This document shows, in pieces, positions 42,910-51,426 of a stretch of 64,000 nucleotides of DNA; position 1 is the first letter of the stretch, and the number at the start of each line of letters is the position of its first letter. The DNA is from Nitrospira_D sp019636945 (lineage in GTDB: Bacteria; Nitrospirota; Nitrospiria; Nitrospirales; Nitrospiraceae). Location of the stretch: assembly GCF_047338595.1 (NCBI RefSeq), contig NZ_JBLFBO010000009.1, positions 70,178-134,177 of the forward strand, written 5' to 3'. The position numbers and the translations under genes are program-made. A model generated the notes under the pieces. The model was not told the DNA's origin. It saw nothing but the letters and a program-made list of their open reading frames with translations, and searched no databases.

Positions 42910-43623
42910 CTATCCTGCCAAATACGTCTCCACTGCCTGCCGCACCCGCTCCCGAGCCCGATGGAGCCTGACGTACAGATTGGTTTCAGAAATCTTCAAG
43001 ATCTCGCAGACTTCTTTTGCATCGACTCCCTCAACATCGCGAAGGATCAACACATCCTTCAAGGTCTTCGGCAACGCCTCAATCGCCTTGTTCAAGGCAT
43101 TCACGGCCTGTTGGGAGACGAGAAGCTTCTCCGGTGTTTGATCGTCCCAGGGCTGCGGAGGAAACGCCCAATGGCCGGCCCATTCACCAGACTGATGAAA
43201 ACGCGACGGATCGACCGCTTCCTCGCCCTCATCATCCACCGACTCAAAGGACGAGAAATTGACGTGGCGCTTCTCCCGTACCCCTCGATCTTTCGCTTTG
43301 TGGATCATGATGCCGAAAATCCACGTTCGCAATGACGATCGTCCTTCGAAACGATCCAAACCTTCGATGACCGCCATCCACGTGTCTTGAACGACTTCTT
43401 CCGCCACTTCTCGATCAGCCACGTGACCCATGGCCATTCGGATTAACGCACTATGGTGACGCGTCACCAGCTCAGCAAACGCTCCTTCGTCCCCCTGCGT
43501 GAGTCGTGCAAGGAGTGCACTGTCCCTGTTCTCCTGAGCAGAAGTCTGACGTAACACTGCTGTTGGATCTGCACCGATTAGATAACTCGTGGACTTAGTA
43601 GCCTGACTGGTATCAACATTCAT
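42910..43623 (-). CDS. ECF-type sigma factor
   Basis: A 237-residue sigma-70 family protein from the ATG at 43623 (GGAGG 6-7 bp upstream). Region 2 is LIRMAMGHVADREVAEEVVQ followed by DTWMAVIEGLDRFEGRSSLRTW. A longer-than-usual linker (about residues 122-165, rich in Trp, Pro and acidic residues) follows. Region 4 is KTLKDVLILRDVEGVDAKEV with the HTH NLYVRLHRARERVRQAVE. It directs RNA polymerase to a special promoter set. The ATGA overlap with the STAS gene shows translational coupling. The likely partner anti-sigma factor is encoded next. Confidence 0.92.
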   Translation of the reverse strand: MNVDTSQATKSTSYLIGADPTAVLRQTSAQENRDSALLARLTQGDEGAFAELVTRHHSALIRMAMGHVADREVAEEVVQDTWMAVIEGLDRFEGRSSLRTWIFGIMIHKAKDRGVREKRHVNFSSFESVDDEGEEAVDPSRFHQSGEWAGHWAFPPQPWDDQTPEKLLVSQQAVNALNKAIEALPKTLKDVLILRDVEGVDAKEVCEILKISETNLYVRLHRARERVRQAVETYLAG

Positions 43624-43889
43624 GACCGACCTCCAATGTGGAGCAGCTCCGTCATCAGGGCTGGAGCACTCATAAGGGTGACATGTGAATGGGGAAATGC
43701 GTTCAGGACTTCGACTCCACGACCATCGATATAGTCGACATGGGAACAATCCAAGAACACCGATTTCTGCTGCCGGAGATAGGCACGGCACTCTCCATCG
43801 AGTAGTGCTGCCCATTGCTCCGTGATTTTTCCTTCCAGCTTGATGAGGACATCTCCCTGACTTTCCTGAATGACTGTGATCTTCAACAT
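43620..43889 (-). CDS. STAS-domain protein
   Basis: An 89-residue single STAS domain from the ATG at 43889 (GGAGG 8 bp upstream). It begins MLKITVIQESQGDVLIKLEG, and the conserved loop reads VFLDCSHVDYIDGRGVEVLN. In anti-anti-sigma factors the loop is DSSG, with a phosphorylatable Ser; here it is DGRG, so control by Ser phosphorylation is not expected. Possible roles are a constitutive partner or a small-molecule-binding STAS. It is the first gene after the sigma-54 promoter and overlaps the sigma factor start by 4 bp. Confidence 0.85.
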   Translation of the reverse strand: MLKITVIQESQGDVLIKLEGKITEQWAALLDGECRAYLRQQKSVFLDCSHVDYIDGRGVEVLNAFPHSHVTLMSAPALMTELLHIGGRS

Positions 43890-43928
43890 CGCTACGCCTC
43901 CTCTGATCAACGTGATGCCAGCCTATTG

Positions 43929-43944
43929 AGCAACCACGGTGCCA
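43929..43944 (-). promoter_or_regulatory. sigma-54 promoter of the STAS-ECF operon
   Basis: On the minus strand 43944-43929 reads TGGCACCGTGGTTGCT: the -24 TGGCAC and -12 TTGCT elements with the required spacing, matching the sigma-54 consensus at all invariant GG and GC positions. Transcription should start about 12 bp downstream (near 43918), leaving a 29-bp leader before the STAS ATG. Confidence 0.8.
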
Positions 43945-44040
43945 GAGTGCGATGAGATGAGAACGGTCACCTAAACTGTTGATCAATGGAGGTTGTTCGG
44001 CGCGAGCCGCAGAAAAGACAAAGACTCAACCGAGAGAGAA

Positions 44041-44090
44041 TTCCCAATATATTAGGAACATCTCAATTAGTTGGGAACAACACTTGGGAC
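44041..44090. promoter_or_regulatory. candidate enhancer sites upstream of the sigma-54 promoter
   Basis: Half-sites TTCCCAA (44041-44047), TTGGGAA (44071-44077) and TTGGGAC (44084-44090) lie 97-146 bp upstream of the -24 element. The first two form an inverted repeat 23 bp apart. That distance is typical of enhancer-binding protein sites. Confidence 0.45.
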
Positions 44091-44178
44091 TATGTGCCGT
44101 AACGGAGGGGAAAAACAGTGGATGACTGTAAGAGAGTAGCCGCCCAAGAAACGTGGTGCCAGGTTTCCAAGTAAGACG

Positions 44179-45024
44179 CTATTTCTTCCCGACCTCACCT
44201 AGGCCTGATGACCCCAGCAGCTTCGCGATGACTTCAGCTGGTTGTCGGTCCCCCTTGACGATGGCAGTCACGAGGCGTGGTTTTGTGCCGATCCCGCCGC
44301 TCTCTTTGAACGACGGAAGTTTCTGTCCAAAGATGAGCACCATTTCTTTTTGACTGTTCACGAAGGCCGTAGGGACACCAGAGATCTGTAGGGGCTCCTT
44401 GGAGTCCGTTTGTGCGGATTCTTCCCACGTTCCGATGGTGACGGTGACAAGAGTATTGATGCGGTCAGCATCGTACTCTTTGTTGATAGCCGCGACTTCC
44501 GGAGCCACTCGTTCGTTGTGGGCTTTCCAAACCGCATTGGCCTTTTCAGAAAACGGTTTGGCTTCAGCACGTAAGCGTGCTGCCTCATCCGGATTGGTCT
44601 TTATAGCTCCGCGCGCTTTGTATTCAAGATCGCGCGCCTGCGCTTGGTATCCATGCACTTCCTTTTCCTCCTCTGGCGTCCACGCCATGGCCTTCCTAAT
44701 CTTGGCATCTCGCTCACGATCTTTCTCGCTGTGGCGTTTCGATTCTACATCCCAGAAATATTCCCCATACCACCCCGGCATAGGATCCAATCCCTTGCAT
44801 ACGTCTTTCGGCGCAGCCGGTTTTATCTTGGCCATGGGATCCCTCAACGTCCAGCCTGCTGGGGTAGGAGGCAATGCGGCTCTGATGGCCTGTTGGAGCG
44901 AGAGGTATACCTGTTGTTCCGATTCGCCGACTGGGCGGACGCCTTCGGGGCAATCGGCGTAGGCGCTGCCGACGACGCCAAGGGCTGACAAGATCATCAT
45001 TACACAGATCGTAGATCGTCTCAT
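44179..45024 (-). CDS. hypothetical secreted protein
   Basis: A 281-residue exported protein from the ATG at 45024 (GGAGAAA upstream). The signal peptide ends GVVGSAYA, followed by a Cys. The mature part has charged helical segments (ESKRHSEKDRERDAKIRKAM, and ARLRAEAKPFSEKANAVWKA) and ends in a mixed domain (NTLVTVTIGTWEESAQTDSK, RLVTAIVKGDRQPAEVIAKL). I know no family for it. It starts 17 bp after the sigma-54 activator gene stop on the same strand, so they are probably co-transcribed, and it ends before the STAS-ECF promoter region. Confidence 0.6.
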   Translation of the reverse strand: MRRSTICVMMILSALGVVGSAYADCPEGVRPVGESEQQVYLSLQQAIRAALPPTPAGWTLRDPMAKIKPAAPKDVCKGLDPMPGWYGEYFWDVESKRHSEKDRERDAKIRKAMAWTPEEEKEVHGYQAQARDLEYKARGAIKTNPDEAARLRAEAKPFSEKANAVWKAHNERVAPEVAAINKEYDADRINTLVTVTIGTWEESAQTDSKEPLQISGVPTAFVNSQKEMVLIFGQKLPSFKESGGIGTKPRLVTAIVKGDRQPAEVIAKLLGSSGLGEVGKK

Positions 45025-45040
45025 GCTGGTTTCTCCAAGA

Positions 45041-46942
45041 TTAGCTTGGCCTGACAACGCCAAGTTTCTTCATGCGAGCTTCAAGCGTAGTAGGCTTCAA
45101 ACCGAGAATGGCTGCCGCACCTTTATCACCGCTGACACGCCAATTCGTCTGTTCAAGGATGTCGAGGATATGCTGCCGTTCCATTTCTTCGAGCGTGAAT
45201 GCTTTGCCGTTCCTGGACTTACTGGCCGGAGGCGTCAACCAGTCGATGGATGCAAGTTCAGACCCCTCGCTCAGTATGACGGCCCGCTCGATGACGTGCT
45301 CCAGTTCACGAATATTCCCCGGCCACTGGTAGCGTTGTAAGGTAGCCATCATCCGTTCAGGTATCCGGTCGATCTTCTTTCCTAACCTCATCGCGTGCTT
45401 GCGTACGAAATACTGCACAAGCAACGGCACGTCGTCCTCACGCTCTCGCAGTGCCGGGAGATGGATTGGAAAGACATTCAAACGATAATAGAGATCAGGA
45501 CGGTATTGGCCTGTTTTGGAGAGTTGTTCAAGATTCCGATTCGTCGCCGCGATGATACGCGCATCCACCTTGAAAGTCTGCGTTCCTCCCACTCGCTCGA
45601 ACTCGCCCTCCTGCAAGACACGGAGGAGTTTGGATTGCAGATCGAGCGGCAAATCCCCGATCTCGTCCAGGAAGATCGTCCCCTTATCCGCCACCTCGAA
45701 ACGACCCAGTTTTCTCGTGAGTGCGCCGGTGAACGCACCTTTCTCATGACCGAACAACTCACTTTCAACCAAGCCAGCTGGAATGGCTGCGCAATTCACC
45801 TTGACCAACGGCTGCTGCTTTCGAGAGCTCAGATTATGGATGGCTCTCGCGATTAGCTCTTTGCCGGTTCCTGTCTCGCCCGTAATCAGCACGGTCGAAT
45901 CGGTCGGCGCCACACGCTCAACGTTTTTAAGCACTTTCTTGAGCGAGTGAGCTGATCCGATAATCTCTTCGAAGTTATGGTTGCCCTTGATTTCTTCCTG
46001 CAAATAAACCGCCTGGGCCTCCAACCTCGCCTTGTCCTGCTCCATCATCACCTGCTCGGTAATGTCGATGAACATGGTACGCGTAAACGTGCCGCTCAAA
46101 TCAGGACGGGACCACCAACGAATCCAGAGGGGTTGGCCATCATTCTTCCGTCTCAACTCCAACACAACGCCGCTTGTGTCAACACCCTCGCCAACGGCGT
46201 CGAAGGCTTCCTTCAGCCGTCGTTGTGCATCCGGCGTATCCGGAATGAACGACTTCCCGTACAGCCCTTTGACTTGTTCCGGCGTAATACCCAGCGTCCT
46301 CAGCGCGGTCTTGTTGGCACGAATAAATTTGGAGTCGAGGCCTTCATTAACATAGGCGATCGGAGCCTCATCGAAGAGATCGCGTAGCTGCGCCTCGTTT
46401 TCCCTCACGACGGCTTCCATTCGAAGCCGCTCCAACTCTGCGGCTGCTCTCATGACAAAGATTCCAAGAATCGACGTCACACGGACGGCGTCCGGCATCG
46501 GCTTCGTATCCATGACAGCCAAATGTCCGACAACTTGATCGCTTGAGTTCACGATGGGAACGCCACAGTAGCTTTCAACACTCGTGTCTTGGATCAGCTG
46601 CACGTGGGGATAGTGGTGGCGGAGGGCATCCGGATGATGGACGCATTTCTTCGTCAACACAGTCTCACACGGACCTTGGGCCGGCACATCGAACGGCGGT
46701 AACTCCTGCCCCTTCCCCCATCCTGCTTTCGAAACAAACCGACGCTGTTTCTCATTGAACTCAGAAATATAGGCGTAGTCCACACCAAGGGTAGTCGCCA
46801 AATGCCGGACAAGAGAAGGAAAGAACTGCTCACCGACTTGCGCGCCTATTCCCTCTAGGACTTGGCGGAGCAGCGCCTCCGTTTCCAACGCGTCACCGGC
46901 AGGAAGAAACACTCTGGATTCAGGATTCGCAGGTACTGTCAT
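45041..46942 (-). CDS. sigma-54-dependent activator with GAF, PAS and AAA+ domains
   Basis: A 633-residue enhancer-binding protein (FhlA/NtrC group). An N-terminal GAF domain (~30-175, PIVNSSDQVVGHLAVMDT) is followed by PAS (~180-295). The AAA+ domain has Walker A GETGTGKELIARAIH, the sigma-54 contact loop as EKGAFTGALTRKLG, and Walker B GTIFLDEIGDLPL. A C-terminal Fis-type helix-turn-helix (KGAAAILGLKPTTLEARMKK) completes it. It senses a small molecule or redox cue and opens sigma-54 promoters using ATP. The ATG at 46942 is preferred. A consensus sigma-54 promoter lies about 1.1 kb downstream ahead of the STAS-ECF operon. Confidence 0.95.
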   Translation of the reverse strand: MTVPANPESRVFLPAGDALETEALLRQVLEGIGAQVGEQFFPSLVRHLATTLGVDYAYISEFNEKQRRFVSKAGWGKGQELPPFDVPAQGPCETVLTKKCVHHPDALRHHYPHVQLIQDTSVESYCGVPIVNSSDQVVGHLAVMDTKPMPDAVRVTSILGIFVMRAAAELERLRMEAVVRENEAQLRDLFDEAPIAYVNEGLDSKFIRANKTALRTLGITPEQVKGLYGKSFIPDTPDAQRRLKEAFDAVGEGVDTSGVVLELRRKNDGQPLWIRWWSRPDLSGTFTRTMFIDITEQVMMEQDKARLEAQAVYLQEEIKGNHNFEEIIGSAHSLKKVLKNVERVAPTDSTVLITGETGTGKELIARAIHNLSSRKQQPLVKVNCAAIPAGLVESELFGHEKGAFTGALTRKLGRFEVADKGTIFLDEIGDLPLDLQSKLLRVLQEGEFERVGGTQTFKVDARIIAATNRNLEQLSKTGQYRPDLYYRLNVFPIHLPALREREDDVPLLVQYFVRKHAMRLGKKIDRIPERMMATLQRYQWPGNIRELEHVIERAVILSEGSELASIDWLTPPASKSRNGKAFTLEEMERQHILDILEQTNWRVSGDKGAAAILGLKPTTLEARMKKLGVVRPS

Positions 46943-47057
46943 ACTTCTGTAAGACGACAGGATAGCCGTAGAATTAGGCTTGTGGCAGGAGTCTAGCACT
47001 GGAAGGGAAAAGGTGGCAATGTGGGAAGGTCTGCAGGAGTTGGTTCATCGGCCTCGC

Positions 47058-47684
47058 CTAGAAGTCTGCGTGAATGTTCGGGCTATTAGGAGCCTTGAGG
47101 TTCACTTGGCCTTTGGAAGGAGAGCTCTCAGGAATGCGGAACCGCTGTTTGATGGCCGTTACTATTTGCTTCGCTTCAGCCTCGTCGAGGCCTGCGCCGA
47201 ATCGGCAGGTTCTCTCACCGTGGTCGAACGAAATCACCCCGCCCCCAACTCCCCATAATTGGAAGCTGGACGAAAACGCCAGCGGACTGGATCCAACTGA
47301 TCCAATGCGAAGATCACGCATCTGAATGAAGTTGTACTCCTTGTCAAACCCGAATCCTCCGACATCGCGTCGTATTTTGAACGTTTGGCCGCGCACGGTG
47401 AGCATCTCTTTGCCCATCAGCTGCCACAGCCACGCATAAAGCGCGACCACTCCACCGACAGTCCAGACCCCGAACCAGGCCAACATGAACAATTCTCCCT
47501 CCGGCGGGCTATCACCCTTCAGAAACTGGTTCGCGACCATCACTTCCGCCACCGCCCAACCACAGAGCCAGAACGCCAAAAAGCAAATCACGAACCAGCT
47601 TCGGCGACAAGGCATGACGATGCGCAGCCCCTCCGCAGTATCCGCAATGGAGATTCGAGGTTCAGTGGGTTGTCGCTTGGCCAT
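47058..47684 (-). CDS. hypothetical membrane protein with cytoplasmic PH-like domain
   Basis: A 208-residue protein. A short soluble start ends in MPCRRSWFVICFLAFWLCGW. Two membrane spans follow (to about residue 95), then a beta-rich domain (GKEMLTVRGQTFKIRRDVGG, MRDLRIGSVGSSPLAFSSSF, GVISFDHGERTCRFGAGLDE) that resembles bacterial PH-like domains. No family firmly assigned. AGGAGGAGAGCC precedes the ATG. It is divergent from the Rieske-flavodoxin gene (about 200 bp apart). Confidence 0.6.
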   Translation of the reverse strand: MAKRQPTEPRISIADTAEGLRIVMPCRRSWFVICFLAFWLCGWAVAEVMVANQFLKGDSPPEGELFMLAWFGVWTVGGVVALYAWLWQLMGKEMLTVRGQTFKIRRDVGGFGFDKEYNFIQMRDLRIGSVGSSPLAFSSSFQLWGVGGGVISFDHGERTCRFGAGLDEAEAKQIVTAIKQRFRIPESSPSKGQVNLKAPNSPNIHADF

Positions 47685-47881
47685 GAGGCTCTCCTCCTAC
47701 GGTAAGCGACATTATGACACGAATGTTTGACTGGTCGCACATGCTCGTGAATGTCCAGGTGAATGCCTCCATAACCGGGGTCGTCAGAACCTTGACTCAG
47801 CCCTGCGATGGTCGTAGCCTCCATCCAGACCTGTTTGAGCGACGATGCACGATACACCACTACAGGCCCAGGGAGTCTCCA

Positions 47882-48988
47882 ATGTCTGATACGCAATGGA
47901 CGGATGTCGGATCGGTCGAAGAGCTCAAGCAGAAATCGTTACAAGAGGTCAACTGTGGGAAGACACGCATCGCCCTCACCTATCAACACGAGAGGTTTGC
48001 GGCAATCTCGGGCATCTGCAATCATGTAGGTGGACCACTCGGTACGGGTACTCTTGACGGTGACTATGTCGTCTGTCCTTGGCACTACTGGAAGTTCCAC
48101 CGCGAGACAGGACACGGTGAGGTGGGATATGAGCAGGATCGCGTACCGACCTATGCAACCAAGATAGAAAACGGCCGGCTGTACGTCGACCTGGCCTCTG
48201 CCACAAAACGCACAAAGCAACCACATCAGCCTCATTCCCTAGCCCGCCCTGTCATTCGCCAAGCAGGCCCGGTGCGCGTTGTCGGGATCTCTACCACCGC
48301 AATGACGGTCGACCATCCACGCTACAGCACGTCGGATGCGTTGCTCGATATCGCATTGGACTATGCGCAACGCACGCTCCAGCTAGAAACCCAATCCATT
48401 AGGTTGCGCGACCTGAACTTTCGTGCCTGTGAGGGGTTCTACTCCAAAGCCGCGCAGGCCTGTACATGGCCCTGCTCAATTACACAGATGGATCCCACCG
48501 ACGAATTGGATCGCGTGTACGAGGCCATCGTGCATTGGGCCGACGTGATTCTGCTCTCGACGCCGATTCGGTGGGGCAATGCCAGCAGTCTCTACTTCAA
48601 GCTGGTTGAGAGGATGAACTGTATCCAGAATCAGGAGACGATTGCAAAGAAACATCTTCTGAAGCACAAAGTGGCGGCCTTTATCATCATGGGTGGGCAA
48701 GACAACGTGCAAGGTGTGGCAGGACAATTGATGACGTTCTGGGCCGAGGTTGGCTGCCAATTTCCACAGTTTCCCTTTATCGCCCATTCACGGGGATGGA
48801 GCGCGGAGGACATGGAGCGGAACATCTGTGAAGTCCAGAACAGCCGTGAACTGCGTGAGGCTGCACAACAACTGGTGGCTCGTGCCGTGGATATGGCAAC
48901 ACTAATGGTGGGAGGACAGGTACCGGAGCATCCTCTTGCCGGTGGTGGACGCAAAGCACACAAACTGGATAGTGAGCCGACTGGATAG
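47882..48988 (+). CDS. Rieske ferredoxin fused to a flavodoxin-like reductase
   Basis: A 368-residue fusion from the ATG at 47882 (GGGAG upstream). Residues 1-100 are a Rieske domain: GICNHVGGPLGTGTLDGDYV with CxH, then VVCPWHYWKFH with CxxH, binding a [2Fe-2S] cluster. Residues ~135-355 match the NADPH-dependent FMN reductase/iron-sulfur flavoprotein fold: RVVGISTTAMT, a Cys cluster in RACEGFYSKAAQACTWPCSI, and ADVILLSTPIRWGNASSLYF. One chain thus joins a Rieske cluster to a flavin site. The partner and substrate are unknown. The codon end is part of an inverted repeat shared with the convergent gene. Confidence 0.85.
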   Translation: MSDTQWTDVGSVEELKQKSLQEVNCGKTRIALTYQHERFAAISGICNHVGGPLGTGTLDGDYVVCPWHYWKFHRETGHGEVGYEQDRVPTYATKIENGRLYVDLASATKRTKQPHQPHSLARPVIRQAGPVRVVGISTTAMTVDHPRYSTSDALLDIALDYAQRTLQLETQSIRLRDLNFRACEGFYSKAAQACTWPCSITQMDPTDELDRVYEAIVHWADVILLSTPIRWGNASSLYFKLVERMNCIQNQETIAKKHLLKHKVAAFIIMGGQDNVQGVAGQLMTFWAEVGCQFPQFPFIAHSRGWSAEDMERNICEVQNSRELREAAQQLVARAVDMATLMVGGQVPEHPLAGGGRKAHKLDSEPTG

Positions 48989-49020
48989 TATTTTTGCAGT
49001 AGGTACGATACGGCTCACTA
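48970..49020. terminator. inverted repeat overlapping two convergent gene ends
   Basis: TAGTGAGCCG (48970-48979) and CGGCTCACTA (49011-49020) are perfect complements, with TATTTTTG in the loop. The left arm is inside the last codons of the Rieske-flavodoxin gene and the right arm contains the stop of the lipoprotein gene on the other strand. It probably terminates both transcripts. Confidence 0.55.
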
Positions 49021-49656
49021 GTGAGCAGGAATGGTCGGTCTGATCTGTTGCAGGATGACTTGTTTGACCTGCTTTGCGAAGCGCTTGGAGACTTCGAGGT
49101 TCCGTTGAGCATGACCGGACTCTGATACGGTATAGACAGCCGGTGGCGTCTGTGACGTGATCGTAGCTTCAAACACAACCGCCAACATCTTGACAGGCTT
49201 CCCGGTTTTTCGATCGATCCCGTAAGCCTCCTTCAATGACACCTTCGGCAAGACCTCAACATCTGCCCCAGCCGACAGATGGGGCTTCAATAACCCTGAC
49301 CGTTCCTGATCTCGCTCGATGAGTTTAATCATGGGGTCTGCGACGAACTCACTCCGAATCTGTTCTGCCACTGCTCCTTTGGCTCGCTCGGCCTTCTGCA
49401 TCTGTTCGTCTAATTCAGCTGGCGCTAGATCCACATAGATGGGTTCGTTCGACTGGCGTCTCGACCCATTGTTTGACTGGGCAAGTCGTTCATTTGTCTT
49501 GAGATTGAGCTCCCCAGCCACTTCTTGCGACGCAACTTGCCGCTTGGCCATCGGATCATTGGCATCATAGTAGTTACTCAAACATCCCCCGCTCATGAGC
49601 ACGACGACGACAGACCATATAAATCTCATCATCCGCAAACAAGTACGGATAGCCAT
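49018..49656 (-). CDS. hypothetical lipoprotein
   Basis: A 212-residue protein from the ATG at 49656, with an AGGAG core about 9 bp upstream. The leader RFIWSVVVVLMSGGCLSNYY contains a clear lipobox (SGGC). The mature chain has a long charged helical part (ELDEQMQKAERAKGAVAEQI) and a C-terminal domain with VLPKVSLKEAYGIDRKTGKP and VFEATITSQTPPAVYTVSES. No family known to me. It may be an outer-membrane lipoprotein. Confidence 0.6.
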   Translation of the reverse strand: MAIRTCLRMMRFIWSVVVVLMSGGCLSNYYDANDPMAKRQVASQEVAGELNLKTNERLAQSNNGSRRQSNEPIYVDLAPAELDEQMQKAERAKGAVAEQIRSEFVADPMIKLIERDQERSGLLKPHLSAGADVEVLPKVSLKEAYGIDRKTGKPVKMLAVVFEATITSQTPPAVYTVSESGHAQRNLEVSKRFAKQVKQVILQQIRPTIPAH

Positions 49657-49931
49657 AAGGAGGACTCCTTGCTTCTCGCCCATAATAGAACGCGAGGCTT
49701 CAATCCATCCAAGTAAGTGTAGCAGGATCACCCATGATGCCAAGACAGAGAGCCGTACTATCCATCGAGCTCAAGGAATTGCCACAGCAGCCGATGAAGT
49801 AACGAGCAGCCCCCTACGCAGGCCGTGGAGAACCATTCACCCCTGCTTCTTTCATCAGAATGCCCTCGCACCTCCCCTGATTCATGTGAGGACACGAACC
49901 GGTGGATACACCTGCCCGTCTCGCTCACCCC

Positions 49932-51251
49932 ATGACTCGGAAGCGCGTGGTCATCATCGGGGGTGGGTTTGGAGGGATGACAGCAGCACGGTGCTTGCGT
50001 GATGTCGATGTCATCCTGATCGACCGCACCAATCACCATGTCTTCCAGCCGTTGCTCTATCAAGTAGCCACGGCTTCGTTGTCACCCGTGGATATCGCCT
50101 GGCCATTACGAACAGTGTTTCGTTCACAACCCAACGTGCGGATCGTCATGGATGAGGTCCTGTCCATCGATCGCACCACGCACGTAGTCCGCCTCCGTCA
50201 CAGCACACCCATCACGTTCGACACCCTCATCGTCACGCCGGGATCACGCCACACGTATTTCGGACACAACGAGTGGGAATCGTTCGCACCTGGACTGAAG
50301 ACCCTGGGGGATGCGGTTGAATTACGGAAGCGCATCCTCCTCGCGTTTGAAGAGGCAGAACGGCAGAGGGCCGACACCGGTACTCAAAGTCGCCTCAGCT
50401 TCGTCATCGTGGGAGGTGGCCCCACAGGTGTTGAGCTTGCCGGCTTACTACTCGATGTCGGAAGAAAGACCATAGGGCCAGACTATCCACACCTGCGTGT
50501 AGAAGATCTTTCCATTACACTTGTGGAAGCCGGCTCACGCATTCTCTCCGAGCTTGACCCGAAGCTGTCCACGAAGACTCTTGCCGCACTTCACCGAATG
50601 GGAGTGACCGTCAAACTCAATACACCTGTGACTGCCGTTCGCGCCGGCGGGGTCATGCTCGGTGACGAATGGATCGCGTCCACCAATGTACTCTGGGCGG
50701 CCGGCACAAAGGCCTCCCCGCTCTTACGTACTCTTGGGGTGGATCAGGATCACTGTGGACGGATCAAGGTTCAACCGGATTTGACCATCCCGCAGGACCC
50801 ATGGATCTTCGTGATCGGCGATGCTGCGCACTGTCTTGACCATAATGGTACACCACTCCCCGGCATTGCTCCCGTTGCTATCAGCGAGGGGCGGTATGTT
50901 GCTACGTTGATTAATGAGGATTTACGACCAGCACACCGCTTACCATTTACCTACCAGGGCTGTGGCAGGATGGTCACAATCGGGTGGGCCCAGGCCGCAG
51001 CTCAACTCGGACCGTTCCATACATCGGGTCGCATAGCTTGGTCTCTCTGGTATGTCGCTCACATCTTCTTCCTCATCGGCATCAGACAGCCTGTCCGAGT
51101 GATATGTAAATGGGTCTGGAACTACCTCACCTGTAAACGAGGAGCAAGATTGCTGTGTGAACAACCGGCTATTCGGCAGAAGAGGTCGTCGAACAACCGG
51201 GTCGGTAAAATGACCAATGATGATCACAAGTCTTTGCGTCGAGCAGCTTAA
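49932..51251 (+). CDS. NDH-2-type NAD(P)H:quinone dehydrogenase, copy 1
   Basis: A 439-residue single-subunit flavoprotein. FAD is bound at RVVIIGGGFGGMTAARCL, the quinone-side motif is NHHVFQPLLYQVATASLSP, the NADH site is SFVIVGGGPTGVELAGLL (about residue 155), and the second FAD signature is WIFVIGDAAHCL near residue 290. NDH-2 enzymes pass electrons from NADH to quinone without pumping protons. A C-terminal amphipathic or hydrophobic segment (WSLWYVAHIFFLIGIRQPV) would hold it on the membrane. A paralogue follows 175 bp downstream in the same direction. Most of the first 10 residues of the longer frame are unlikely to be used. Confidence 0.9.
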   Translation: MTRKRVVIIGGGFGGMTAARCLRDVDVILIDRTNHHVFQPLLYQVATASLSPVDIAWPLRTVFRSQPNVRIVMDEVLSIDRTTHVVRLRHSTPITFDTLIVTPGSRHTYFGHNEWESFAPGLKTLGDAVELRKRILLAFEEAERQRADTGTQSRLSFVIVGGGPTGVELAGLLLDVGRKTIGPDYPHLRVEDLSITLVEAGSRILSELDPKLSTKTLAALHRMGVTVKLNTPVTAVRAGGVMLGDEWIASTNVLWAAGTKASPLLRTLGVDQDHCGRIKVQPDLTIPQDPWIFVIGDAAHCLDHNGTPLPGIAPVAISEGRYVATLINEDLRPAHRLPFTYQGCGRMVTIGWAQAAAQLGPFHTSGRIAWSLWYVAHIFFLIGIRQPVRVICKWVWNYLTCKRGARLLCEQPAIRQKRSSNNRVGKMTNDDHKSLRRAA

Positions 51252-51426
51252 CCTCAGGAATCGTCCTCTCAGCTCACGACGATTTTTTTCCAATATCCAC
51301 GTTCCCTCCTGCGCGAATATTTCCAGTAAACCATTCGGCAAGCCTCAGGAGAAGCCATTTGATTGACTCGGCCCCAACGATATGCAACGCTGATTCCGGC
51401 GAAGGACAGAACCGGGGCGGAAGAGG

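Noticed and set aside
46970..47000. TGGCAGGAGTCTAGCAC upstream of the activator gene as a sigma-54 promoter
   Set aside because: The -12 GC dinucleotide does not sit at the required spacing, and it faces away from the gene.
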